Below, piece by piece: positions 6,848 through 14,215 of a DNA stretch of 27,321 bases. The DNA comes from Alphaproteobacteria bacterium UBA3760. GTDB lineage: Bacteria; Pseudomonadota; Alphaproteobacteria; Rs-D84. A program made the position numbers and the translations under genes. The stretch is from the NCBI GenBank assembly GCA_002371155.1, contig DFGC01000006.1, positions 1 through 27,321 of the forward strand. The letters run 5' to 3'. How positions within the stretch are numbered: the first letter of the stretch is position 1; every line of letters starts with the position of its first letter. Under the pieces are notes generated by a model that worked only from the letters and a program-made list of their open reading frames with translations, had not been told where the DNA came from and made no database searches.

Positions 6848-7387
6848 TTAACGAACGGCCTGCGCGTTTCGCATATCCAGTAATTGGTTAGATAATGCTT
6901 TATATGTGCGCACCCGTTTTGCTATATCCTTGCGGATTTCCGGGGTCATATATGACAACCAATCATCATCCACAATCATATATCCCGTTGGCAATAACCA
7001 TAAAGTGCATCCCGGAAAATTCCGTTTTTTCTTAGTCCTTTTATCTGTGATGGTATATTCTTGTGCCAATGTATATTCCATTATTGTTCGCGATAAAGGC
7101 AATTTTCTAAACTCAACTGGTAAATTTCTAAAACTATTCAAATAGTTCAATACCTCCATGTTTTTAGGAATTTCCACACATGGATGACAACCACCGCTGG
7201 TTACTTTTTCCAATGCAACGGGTATACGCTTACATCCAATAAAAAGATTATAATCTGTCAATACACAACAAGGATCGGCAATCACATGCGCCGTTGCGCA
7301 TTTTGGTAAACTATCTGTTGCCACATCTTGTGGTTTCACATTTTGTTGTTCTTGGCAGTTGATTTTACCTTTTCTAAACAAACCCAT
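6848..7387 (-). CDS. Conserved-looking hypothetical protein, 179 residues
   Basis: I do not recognise the family. The gene is convincing: it has a TTGACA/TATATT promoter, a GGGGG ribosome binding site 7 bases before the ATG, and a terminator directly after the stop. The protein has no signal peptide or membrane segment and is probably cytoplasmic. The N-terminal 50 residues are polar and Cys-containing (C11, then Cys in 'PKCAT' and 'DPCCV'). Cys also occur in 'FIGCKR' and 'SGGCHPCVE', which could bind metal or form disulfides (inference). The middle has a Lys-rich stretch 'ITDKRTKKKRNFPG'. The C-terminal half is helical, with 'WLSYMTPEIRKDIAKRV'. It is a single-gene transcription unit between the tRNA repeats and rne. 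Confidence 0.8.
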   Translation of the reverse strand: MGLFRKGKINCQEQQNVKPQDVATDSLPKCATAHVIADPCCVLTDYNLFIGCKRIPVALEKVTSGGCHPCVEIPKNMEVLNYLNSFRNLPVEFRKLPLSRTIMEYTLAQEYTITDKRTKKKRNFPGCTLWLLPTGYMIVDDDWLSYMTPEIRKDIAKRVRTYKALSNQLLDMRNAQAVR

Positions 7388-7421
7388 AATTTACCCCCTT
7401 TGTTTTCTATTTACACATACA

Positions 7422-7449
7422 AATATAATACAAAAATATAAAATGTCAA
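7422..7449 (-). promoter_or_regulatory. Promoter of the 179-residue orphan gene
   Basis: On the minus strand, -35 TTGACA (7444-7449) and -10 TATATT (7422-7427) are 16 bases apart. The same TTGACA-16-TATATT layout recurs upstream of the gene at 23718-24416. Confidence 0.6.
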
Positions 7450-7470
7450 TAGTTTAAGAAAAAAACATAA

Positions 7471-7496
7471 AAAAACAAACCCGGTTTTCACCGGGT
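7471..7496 (-). terminator. Rho-independent terminator of rne
   Basis: The stem ACCCGG/CCGGGT (7479-7484, 7491-7496) is followed on the minus strand by TTTGTTTTTTT. It starts 5 bases past the rne stop codon. Confidence 0.8.
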
Positions 7497-7501
7497 GTTT
7501 T

Positions 7502-9298
7502 TTATCCAACAATCTTCCGCCAGATTGATTTTTTTGGCGATTGTTTTTTCTTAGGCCGACGACGGGGCGCGGTCGTTGTTGTCCGCTTTGCCTCGACATG
7601 TTGGGCATTTTTCTTTTTTACATCGGTTGACGGTGCATGTGCCGACAATATATCGTCGGTTTTCGCCTGTTCTGGGGCAACGCGTTGAATCGAATATTGG
7701 TCGATATTCATTAAACTGTCATCACCAACAATCACGATTTCCGTTTCAAATTCAGATTCCATTGCCGCCAATTCCGCACGCTTTTGATTTAACAAATAAA
7801 TCGCAACATCGGTCGGAACCGTCATAATAATTTTCTGGGCAGATTTCGCCAACAGTTTTTCTTGCAAATGACGGAACAAAATTATCGACGCGGTTTGGAT
7901 ACTGGGGACAACACCGGCACCCATACAATGCGGACATGGCACATACGATGATTCGATAAAACTGCTGCGCATACGTTGACGCGACAACATCATAACACCG
8001 AATGCATTGATTTTTGCAACCTGGGTCCGGGCGCGGTCATGTTTCATAACCTCGCGCATTTTCATTTCCAATTTGCGATTGTTTTTTTCTTCTTCCATAT
8101 CGATAAAGTCAATCGCAACAATGCCCGCCAAATCACGCAGACGCAATTGCAATGCGATTTCTTCCGCCGCCTCTAAATTGGTATTCAATGCCGTTTGTTC
8201 GATATCTTTTTCCTTGATTGCACGGGACGAATTCACATCGATTGTGACCATTGCCTCGGTCTGGTTTATAACAATTGAACCGCCGGACGGCAAAACAACA
8301 TATGGGCCATGCAAACCCTCCAACTGTTTTTCGACACCCGCCTTGACCATCAATGGCAATGCGGCATCTTTATACAATGTGATTTGTTTGCGCGGGGCGC
8401 GACCGTATAATTGCTGAAAATAAGTTTTCGCGGCATCGTATGCCTCTTCACCCTGGATAACCATGGTATCGTTTTTATCCGATATAAAATCACGCACGAC
8501 ACGACGCAACAAAGAATCTTCGGCATGGATGATAACCGGCGCAACCGATTCCAATGTGGTTTTGCGAATATCGTTCCATAAATTTACCAAATAATCATAA
8601 TCTTTGGCAATATCATCCGCAGATGCCCCCGCCGCCGCCGTCCGTAAAACGACCGTCATTCCGCGTGGGATTTTCAACCCATGCAAAATTTCACGCAGAC
8701 GCGCGCGTTCGGCTTTGTCCGATATTTTTTTAGAAATACCATAACTGTTGCGTTTGCGTGAATTTGGCATCAAAACCGCAAAACGCCCCGCCAAAGACAG
8801 GTATGTTGTCATGGATGCGCCTTTGCACCCACGTTCTTCTTTGACACCTTGGATTAACAATATTTGTTTAGGTTTGATAACATCTTGGATTTTGAATTCG
8901 CGTGCGCGTTTCAAGAATTCTTTGTTATCTTCGCCGGAATTTTCATCATCGTATTCGGCAACCTCGTCCCCTTCGTCATCGGGGTCGTTATCGTCATCAA
9001 CGATGTTGGCATGCGCCAATTCCAATAATTTCTTTTTTTGTTCCGCACTGACCTGATAATAATCCGGATGAATTTCCGAAAAAGGCAAAAATCCATTTTT
9101 ACCAGTGCCATAATCAACAAACGCCGCCTGGAGTGATGGTTCAACCCGAATAACCTTGGCCAGATAAATATTACCCTTTATCTGTGGTTTTGTGGTTGTT
9201 TCAACATCAAAATCAGACACGCGTTCAGTCGCCGAATCCACCACAACGACGCGCGTTTCTTCCGGGTGGACTGCATCCACGTATATTTTTTTTGACAT
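7502..9298 (-). CDS. rne: Ribonuclease E/G family endoribonuclease (short form)
   Basis: An endoribonuclease for mRNA decay and rRNA/tRNA maturation. The N-terminal S1 RNA-binding domain opens at residues 37-80 (GNIYLAKV, then AAFVDYGTGKNGFL). It is interrupted at about 98-125 by an Asp/Glu-rich insert. The catalytic magnesium ligands are Asp354 (in VTIDVNSSRA, with Asn356) and Asp397 (in VAIDFIDMEEE), 43 residues apart as in E. coli RNase E D303/D346. The zinc-link is CPHC at 455-458. The C-terminal ~45 residues are Lys/Arg-rich. At 598 residues it lacks the long scaffold tail of E. coli RNase E, so it is a catalytic core with only a short basic tail. The acidic insert and zinc-link favour RNase E over RNase G. 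It is a single-gene unit. Confidence 0.92.
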   Translation of the reverse strand: MSKKIYVDAVHPEETRVVVVDSATERVSDFDVETTTKPQIKGNIYLAKVIRVEPSLQAAFVDYGTGKNGFLPFSEIHPDYYQVSAEQKKKLLELAHANIVDDDNDPDDEGDEVAEYDDENSGEDNKEFLKRAREFKIQDVIKPKQILLIQGVKEERGCKGASMTTYLSLAGRFAVLMPNSRKRNSYGISKKISDKAERARLREILHGLKIPRGMTVVLRTAAAGASADDIAKDYDYLVNLWNDIRKTTLESVAPVIIHAEDSLLRRVVRDFISDKNDTMVIQGEEAYDAAKTYFQQLYGRAPRKQITLYKDAALPLMVKAGVEKQLEGLHGPYVVLPSGGSIVINQTEAMVTIDVNSSRAIKEKDIEQTALNTNLEAAEEIALQLRLRDLAGIVAIDFIDMEEEKNNRKLEMKMREVMKHDRARTQVAKINAFGVMMLSRQRMRSSFIESSYVPCPHCMGAGVVPSIQTASIILFRHLQEKLLAKSAQKIIMTVPTDVAIYLLNQKRAELAAMESEFETEIVIVGDDSLMNIDQYSIQRVAPEQAKTDDILSAHAPSTDVKKKNAQHVEAKRTTTTAPRRRPKKKQSPKKSIWRKIVG

Positions 9299-9594
9299 CT
9301 AATAATCCTTTTATGTTAAATACGCAAACATTGGATACAACCCGTCCCCATGGGGCAACCACGCCCATGCCAAGGGAAGCAACCACGATAACCATCAGTG
9401 CCATGCGAATTGCAGAAATCAGTGATAATATAATCATTAAAACCAACCCCATTGTTATGCGATGTATTTCAGGTTATCAAAACGACTTTATAAATGCAAG
9501 CCAAAACGAAAAACAAACCCGATATTGATTTTCTTGTTGACCGATTACATTTGTTTTTTTTATACTGAAATTATATCAAATGGGGGAATTGGTT
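9299..9594. other. Divergent intergenic region between rne and the lipoprotein operon
   Basis: About 295 bases holding the 5' leaders of both units. On the minus strand a weak -35 TTGATA (9475-9480) and a -10-like TAACAA 17 bases on could drive rne, leaving a leader of about 140 bases. RNase E leaders are often autoregulatory, but no specific fold was identified here. A hydrophobic minus-strand frame (up to 9452) runs into the rne start out of frame; I do not call it a gene. The plus-strand promoter is listed separately. Confidence 0.5.
9537..9566 (+). promoter_or_regulatory. Promoter of the lipoprotein/VirB8-like operon
   Basis: -35 TTGACC (9537-9542) and -10 TATACT (9561-9566) are 18 bases apart and lie about 30 bases upstream of the first start codon. 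Confidence 0.6.
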
Positions 9595-9741
9595 ATGAAA
9601 AAGATTTTACTGGGATTTTTCGTTGCATTGACATTGGCCGGATGTGGCCAGGTTTATGACCGCGAACCGGTCGGTGTAGGTTATGACAACAACGAATTGA
9701 AATTGAGTCCTTGTGCATGCATCATGGTTTACCAGGCATAG
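9595..9741 (+). CDS. Tiny lipoprotein, 48 residues
   Basis: A short gene below common length cut-offs. A GGGGGA ribosome binding site lies about 8 bases before the ATG. The protein starts MKKILLGFFVALTLAGCGQ, a signal peptide with lipobox LAGC, so the mature lipoprotein starts at Cys17 and has about 32 residues. The tail carries a Cys-x-Cys pair (SPCACIMVYQA). The mature part resembles no family I know. It heads the operon, 24 bases before the first VirB8-like gene. A similar signal sequence begins the 49-residue lipoprotein at 13054. Small lipoproteins are often membrane or secretion-complex accessories (VirB7 is one), so a link to the VirB8-like genes is possible but unproven. Confidence 0.8.
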   Translation: MKKILLGFFVALTLAGCGQVYDREPVGVGYDNNELKLSPCACIMVYQA

Positions 9742-9765
9742 CATTTTTAATGGGGGGAAAATAAT

Positions 9766-10461
9766 TTGAAATACCCAGACGATTTTGATACGCCCGCATT
9801 TCCGGCTGGACGATTTGTCGCCGTATCCCGGTTTATGGCGGTGATTATCGTCGCCCTGTTTTTTCTTATTATTTGTGCGTGCGGGGCAATTTTATGGGTG
9901 AAAAAGACCCAAAATGTCAGTCCGTTTTTGATTTCTATAAATCCAAACGGGGAACGATGGACGGTTGTCGCGCACGACAATCACGCAACAAAAATACCTG
10001 CATATTATGTATTACAGGAATCTTTGCTGAATAAATTTGCACGAAAATGGTTCACAATTTCTGACAACATTTTGGAAAACCAGGCAAATTGGGCAAAATG
10101 CGACAGACAATCTGCGGAATGCACAGATACCGCGTCCGATAACATTGAAACCTGTGCAATTTATTGTATGTCTGATGATTCGGTATTTGGTGATTTTAAT
10201 CGTGTGGTTTTGCCAACATTTTCGGCATTGGAATCAGACGCGGCGGCAACATGGCGTGTGGTGGCGGTGCATATCAAACCCATGGTATCCGACGAGTCAA
10301 TCACACAAACCGGGGGCAATTGGCGAATTGATGTCGCGGTCAATACCGGCGACGGTATCGTGAATTTCACCGGTTTTGCAACGGTATCTTATGACCAAGA
10401 ACACTATCCGAAAACATTGGGATATTATGTTTCGGAATTTAACACATACAGGATGAATTAA
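9766..10461 (+). CDS. VirB8-like bitopic inner-membrane protein
   Basis: The start is TTG at 9766, placed 8 bases behind a strong GGGGGG ribosome binding site; the first ATG would remove the cytoplasmic N-terminus. The 231-residue protein has one membrane segment (about 22-45) and a periplasmic domain. That domain begins 'NVSPFLISINPNGERWTVV', like the 'vxPfvixVD' start of VirB8/TrbF proteins. An alpha-helical 'YYVLQESLLNKFARKWFTISDN' and a C-terminal beta-sheet ending 'LGYYVSEFNTYRMN' follow. In type IV secretion VirB8 is an inner-membrane assembly factor. There are Cys residues in the periplasmic part (CDRQSAEC, CAIYC). No VirB4, VirB9, VirB10 or VirD4 is nearby. The stop overlaps the next start by one base (TAATG). 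The fold call is by pattern only. Confidence 0.65.
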   Translation: MKYPDDFDTPAFPAGRFVAVSRFMAVIIVALFFLIICACGAILWVKKTQNVSPFLISINPNGERWTVVAHDNHATKIPAYYVLQESLLNKFARKWFTISDNILENQANWAKCDRQSAECTDTASDNIETCAIYCMSDDSVFGDFNRVVLPTFSALESDAAATWRVVAVHIKPMVSDESITQTGGNWRIDVAVNTGDGIVNFTGFATVSYDQEHYPKTLGYYVSEFNTYRMN

Positions 10462-11111
10462 TGCAAAAATCGTCTTTGTTCTTTATTGGACTATTTATGC
10501 TGGCATGTATGTTGGGGTTATTGTTCTTTGCTGGGGCGATTTATGATGCTGAAAAAAAATATTCAATCGATACATTTTTCTTTGAACCGGCATCTAAATC
10601 GGCAAATCGTGTGGCGGTGCCGGTATCGGCGGATGATATGCCTGATAATTTTTTACGTGACATGATTATATCACGATTTGTGAACGAATATTTTTATGTT
10701 ATACCAAATTCTAAAAACGCGGAAAATCGCGCCAAATTCCAAGATGACACGGGCAAAACAACCGCATTATATGGATTGGCGGGACGCGCAAATGTGTATG
10801 AAAATTGGAAAAAAGATGTTTCACCGGAAATTATTCGTTTGGCGGGCAAACGCGCATTACGCACCGTCCAAGTCGTCGGTTTTGGCGAATCTGAAAGTGG
10901 GCATTTGATTGTAGAATATGAATTAAAAACATGGAATTCACCAAACGACGTAATGGCAATGCCGGATGTGACGCGTGGGGTTTTATATATGGATATAACA
11001 AAAAAACCAATACGCGTATTACAAACAGCCGATGCCTTGGACAGATTGAAAAACGGCGTTGACCCGGTGTCTGCGTTCACTTTTGGGGTTTTGGATGTGA
11101 TACAACAATAA
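10461..11111 (+). CDS. Second VirB8-like/NTF2-like membrane protein
   Basis: 216 residues with one N-terminal membrane segment (about 6-28) and a periplasmic domain. The order of elements resembles the upstream protein and VirB8. A helix 'FLRDMIISRFVNEYFYVIPN' is followed by a helical 'NVYENWKKDVSPEIIRLAG'. Beta-strands come next, with 'RALRTVQVVGFGE', 'LIVEYELKTWNSPND' and 'TRGVLYMDITKKPIRV'. The W-x-x-W-poor, strand-rich end fits an NTF2-like cone-shaped domain. Direct sequence similarity to the upstream gene is low, so the two could be a diverged pair forming a heteromer (inference). It is translationally coupled to the gene before it and 18 bases from the gene after it. Confidence 0.55.
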   Translation: MQKSSLFFIGLFMLACMLGLLFFAGAIYDAEKKYSIDTFFFEPASKSANRVAVPVSADDMPDNFLRDMIISRFVNEYFYVIPNSKNAENRAKFQDDTGKTTALYGLAGRANVYENWKKDVSPEIIRLAGKRALRTVQVVGFGESESGHLIVEYELKTWNSPNDVMAMPDVTRGVLYMDITKKPIRVLQTADALDRLKNGVDPVSAFTFGVLDVIQQ

Positions 11112-11129
11112 AATTTAAGAGAATTAAAT

Positions 11130-12017
11130 ATGTATAAAAAAATTTGGGCTTTTTTGATTATTTGTGTGATTGGCGTATGGGACGGATGCGCATTGGCGGC
11201 CCCCGATGACAGTTTCGGATTTATGGACACACAAAACAACGATTACAACACTGACGATAATTACGACGATTATGCATCTGGAACGGATGAGTTTACCGAC
11301 GCATCAAATACTGATTTTATGTATGCGGCCCCCGATGACACACCTGATGAATATAACGAAGACACCGAAAACATCACATTAAATAATGGCGCGGCGGTTA
11401 TAAATGTCGCCGGGTTTGATATTGCTGGAATTATGCTGGGGATGTCATTTGATGATGTTTATAACCTGTATCATGACAATAATAATTTATATTCCATGCG
11501 TAAAAAAAACAGTTTGGTTTATACCGTCCCCCAAGATTGGAAATATAACCTGGATTACGAATGTCGCCAGGCGGGCATTGTTCAACCCAGTAAATTGGAC
11601 AAATGTATTCGCAGTTTGGCACGAAATCGTGGATTGTTGTATGTGTCGGAAATTCATTTGGAACGCGCCAAAACCGGTGAAACAATCGATGTATATTTAA
11701 CCAGCAATGCCACGGATAATGTCGTATACCGCATTGTTTACACCAATGATGTCGATAAATTAGAGGGTAAAAATCCAAAATTCGCCGACCAACGCGATAA
11801 AAAAATCTTGGCTTTTTGGAAAAATGTTATAAAAAAATATGGCGCACCAAATTCTGGACAAGACAAATGGATAACATCAACAAACGCATATGACCCGAAA
11901 ATGACGGCATATTACGGCGCATTGGATTTGGTGGACAAAGGTCGCCAGGCCATGGATGCCGCAACCGCGGCACAACAATCACGCGATAATTTTCACGCAA
12001 AACCATACGCTTTTTAA
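11130..12017 (+). CDS. Secreted protein with acidic low-complexity N-terminus
   Basis: 295 residues. A signal peptide (about 1-23) ends ...CALA-A. Residues 24-80 are rich in Asp, Asn, Tyr and Thr and contain a near-duplicated 'AAPDD' motif. From about 95 the protein is ordered: 'DIAGIMLGMSFDDVYNLYH', a Cys pair in 'YECRQAGIVQPSKLDKCIRS', then 'VYLTSNATDNVVYRIVY' and 'KKILAFWKNVIKKYGAP'. The 'GIMLGMSFDDV' pattern resembles small secreted domains that begin 'G..lGms..ev', but I cannot assign a family. Its place between the VirB8-like pair and yraN suggests the periplasm. The stop overlaps the yraN start by one base. Confidence 0.8.
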   Translation: MYKKIWAFLIICVIGVWDGCALAAPDDSFGFMDTQNNDYNTDDNYDDYASGTDEFTDASNTDFMYAAPDDTPDEYNEDTENITLNNGAAVINVAGFDIAGIMLGMSFDDVYNLYHDNNNLYSMRKKNSLVYTVPQDWKYNLDYECRQAGIVQPSKLDKCIRSLARNRGLLYVSEIHLERAKTGETIDVYLTSNATDNVVYRIVYTNDVDKLEGKNPKFADQRDKKILAFWKNVIKKYGAPNSGQDKWITSTNAYDPKMTAYYGALDLVDKGRQAMDAATAAQQSRDNFHAKPYAF

Positions 12018-12358
12018 TGAACAGTTATTATACAGGAATTTTTGCAGAATGGCGCGCGAAAATGTTTTTGCGGTTGCATGGGTATAAAATATTAAAATCC
12101 CGATATGTGACGGGTCGCAATACCAATCGCGCCGAAATCGATATTATCGCCCAAACAAAAAATACTATCGTTTTTGTCGAGGTTAAATACAGACCTGATT
12201 TGCAAACGGCATGGGACGCGATTTCACCATCGCAAATCACGCGTTTACGAAATGCCGCGGAAAGTTATTTAATAAAAAAACATTGGAATGGTGGTGCGCG
12301 ATTTGATGTTATCGCGGTATGTGGGATGAAAATTTATTGGTCCAAAAACGCATTTTAA
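12017..12358 (+). CDS. yraN: YraN/UPF0102 family nuclease-fold protein
   Basis: 113 residues, the usual length. It shows the restriction-endonuclease-like core of this family: Glu11 in 'GIFAEWRAKMFLRLHGY', AEID at 39-42 (family GEID) and the EVK triad at 55-57 in 'VFVEVKYR'. These acidic residues and the Lys form a PD-(D/E)XK-type site. The last strands are 'ARFDVIAV'. The usual neighbour in other bacteria is the methyltransferase rsmI, which is absent; here yraN ends the VirB8-like operon with a 1-base overlap. Its cellular role is not well defined for the family. Confidence 0.88.
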   Translation: MNSYYTGIFAEWRAKMFLRLHGYKILKSRYVTGRNTNRAEIDIIAQTKNTIVFVEVKYRPDLQTAWDAISPSQITRLRNAAESYLIKKHWNGGARFDVIAVCGMKIYWSKNAF

Positions 12359-12385
12359 TTATGTGGATTTTTTTCTGATTTGTAT

Positions 12386-12391
12386 TATAAT
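12386..12391 (+). promoter_or_regulatory. Candidate -10 element for rfbC
   Basis: A perfect TATAAT 29 bases before the rfbC start. The -35 region is weak (no TTG trimer at the expected distance), so the element may be minor or activator-dependent. Confidence 0.35.
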
Positions 12392-12419
12392 TCACGCAAA
12401 TTTACCAAAAGGATTTATT

Positions 12420-12974
12420 ATGAATTTTATAAAAACTGAAATTGACGGTGTTGTTATTGTTGAACCACGTGTATTTACCGATGCCAGGGGATATTTTTTT
12501 GAAAGTTATAACGAAAAAGAATTTAATGAAAATGGTATTCCAAATCGTTTCATCCAAGACAACCAATCAAAATCATCATATGGTGTGGTGCGTGGTCTGC
12601 ATTGCCAACTGGGCGAACATTCCCAGGCAAAATTGGTGCGTGTTTTGTCGGGTCGTGTTTTAGATGTCGCCGTTGATGTGCGTCCAAAATCCCCAACATT
12701 CGGGAAACATGTGGCGGTTGAATTATCCGATGAAAACATGCGCCAATTATTTATTCCACGTCATTTTTTACACGGCTTTTCGGTTCTTAGTGAATCTGCA
12801 ATTTTTGCATACAAGGTTGATAATTTATACAACCCCAAAAGTGAATTTGGTATTCGTTATGATGACCCAGAAATTGGTGTTGATTGGCGTGTTCCCGCGG
12901 ATAAAATTATAACATCTGAAAAAGACCGAATTGCCCACACATTACGTGATTTATTAAACGCATGTGTTAAATGA
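12420..12974 (+). CDS. rfbC: dTDP-4-dehydrorhamnose 3,5-epimerase
   Basis: RmlC, the third step of dTDP-L-rhamnose synthesis. The frame is open from 12363, but the ATG at 12420 has an AAAAGGA ribosome binding site and gives the family-typical N-terminus; length 184. The catalytic base is His61 in 'VVRGLHCQ' and the active-site Tyr131 is in 'AYKVDNLY'. Other cupin motifs are 'DNQSKSSYG', 'QAKLVRVLSGRVLDVAVD', 'SPTFG' and 'FIPRHFLHGF'. The family RGLHYQ is RGLHCQ here. rfbA, rfbB and rfbD are not in the window, so they must be elsewhere or the enzyme acts on a related sugar. It opens the glycan locus. Confidence 0.95.
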   Translation: MNFIKTEIDGVVIVEPRVFTDARGYFFESYNEKEFNENGIPNRFIQDNQSKSSYGVVRGLHCQLGEHSQAKLVRVLSGRVLDVAVDVRPKSPTFGKHVAVELSDENMRQLFIPRHFLHGFSVLSESAIFAYKVDNLYNPKSEFGIRYDDPEIGVDWRVPADKIITSEKDRIAHTLRDLLNACVK

Positions 12975-13053
12975 ATTATTTAGGATAAAATTCTTGATAT
13001 GTTTCTGGAAATTGTTTATGCTGGGACATGCGTATAGCAAAAAAGGAGACAAA

Positions 13054-13203
13054 ATGAAAAAAGTATTATTGGCATTTTTTGCCGTTTTGACTTTGGCGGC
13101 CTGCACAGGTTCATATAAATCTGGAAATTGCGAATATGATTTCTTGTTGCACAAGGATATTTCTATTTCTAAATGGATTGGCAATGCGACCGGCGGTTGC
13201 TAA
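13054..13203 (+). CDS. Tiny lipoprotein, 49 residues
   Basis: The frame is open from 12964, but the ATG at 13054 has an ideal AAGGAGAC ribosome binding site and starts a signal sequence, MKKVLLAFFAVLTLAACTG. The lipobox LAAC puts the lipid at Cys17. The mature part has 33 residues and two more Cys (one in 'SGNCEYDF' and the C-terminal Cys). The signal region closely matches the lipoprotein at 9595, but the mature parts do not align. It lies inside the glycan locus between rfbC and the RgpF-like gene. Function unknown. Confidence 0.78.
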   Translation: MKKVLLAFFAVLTLAACTGSYKSGNCEYDFLLHKDISISKWIGNATGGC

Positions 13204-13227
13204 AAATTGAAACAAACGCGCAACAAA

Positions 13228-14109
13228 ATGACTGTTAAAAGACTCTTTTTGTTTGCAGGTTATGATGCACATGCCAATGTCAGTGATGCATTGTTGTTCT
13301 ATTTACGGGAATTATCGCGGGTTGGTGATATTATTTTAACCACCGATTGCGATTTAACCCCAGATGGAATAGAAAAATTGGGTGCAATTTCTGGGATTCG
13401 GCATGTGCAATTTGGTCATCATGGCGAATATGATTTTGGTTCATATAAACGCGGTTTTATGTGGTGCGAAAATCGCGATATTATAAAATCTTATGATTGG
13501 ATTTATTTTGTAAATGATTCTGTGGTGGGGCCCACAACCGACATTAAACCAATATTAGAAAACCTGGAAAATAAAAACACCGATGCGGTTGGTATGTTTT
13601 ATGCCACGGGTCAATGGGTTGGCACGCCCGAAAATCGGGTTGATGACCATATACAAAGTTGGTTTATCGGTGTTAAATCAAATATCGCCACACAAAAATA
13701 TTTTTCCGAATTTATGCACAATATTTCACGCCAGGAAACCAAGGCCGATATTATTATGAAATACGAGGTTGGATTCACAAAAATCCTGCGCGACCATAAA
13801 TGCTCTATTGGGGCGGTGTATTCATCCGATATGGCGCACGATTTATACCGCACACCCGCGTTGGCAATACAAAATGGTGTTTGTTTTATAAAAAAATCTG
13901 CATTAAAATACATGACACCATCCGAATTACACGAAAATGTAAATCCCGAATTATTGAAAATCATACAACACGAACATTTGTATAAACAGAAAAAATATTC
14001 AACCCTGCGCGTGATACGATTGGGCAAATTACGAATATTGACATTAAAACGACGCATTGGAACAAATAAAACCAAGTGGTTTTTATTCGATATTTTTCCA
14101 CTGATATAA
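13228..14109 (+). CDS. RgpF-like rhamnan/polysaccharide synthesis protein
   Basis: About 293 residues from the ATG at 13228. An in-frame TTG at 13207 is possible; neither has a strong ribosome binding site, and the domain fits the ATG. It matches the RgpF (rhamnan synthesis F) pattern found in rhamnose-polysaccharide and LPS loci. An opening 'LFLFAGYDAHANVSDALLFYL' is followed by 'HHGEYDFGSYKRG', then 'YDWIYFVNDSVVGP', 'IQSWFIGVKSN' and a C-terminal His-rich 'IQHEHLYKQKK'. These proteins are cytoplasmic glycosyltransferase-like enzymes that add or modify sugars on lipid-linked glycans. The presence of rfbC just upstream fits a rhamnose-containing product (inference). Confidence 0.8.
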   Translation: MTVKRLFLFAGYDAHANVSDALLFYLRELSRVGDIILTTDCDLTPDGIEKLGAISGIRHVQFGHHGEYDFGSYKRGFMWCENRDIIKSYDWIYFVNDSVVGPTTDIKPILENLENKNTDAVGMFYATGQWVGTPENRVDDHIQSWFIGVKSNIATQKYFSEFMHNISRQETKADIIMKYEVGFTKILRDHKCSIGAVYSSDMAHDLYRTPALAIQNGVCFIKKSALKYMTPSELHENVNPELLKIIQHEHLYKQKKYSTLRVIRLGKLRILTLKRRIGTNKTKWFLFDIFPLI

Positions 14110-14144
14110 AACCGCAATTTTTCACCATTTTTAATTTATAAATG

Positions 14145-14173
14145 TTGCAAACACCCTATTTTTATTTTATCCT
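14145..14173 (+). promoter_or_regulatory. Promoter upstream of the GT2 gene at 14216
   Basis: -35 TTGCAA (14145-14150) and -10 TATCCT (14168-14173), 17 bases apart. It lies in the only sizeable gap (106 bases) of the glycan locus, so the downstream part may be a separate transcript. An AAGGGGAA ribosome binding site follows before the ATG. Confidence 0.5.
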
Positions 14174-14215
14174 AGGAACAAGATATACATAAAACCCAAG
14201 GGGAAATACACCAAC

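Noticed and set aside
10694..11239. Minus-strand frame opposite the second VirB8-like gene
   Set aside because: Shadow; the plus-strand gene has coupling, signal anchor and promoter context.
9766..12358. A complete type IV secretion system
   Set aside because: Only VirB8-like proteins and a tiny lipoprotein are present; no ATPase, channel or pilus genes in the window.
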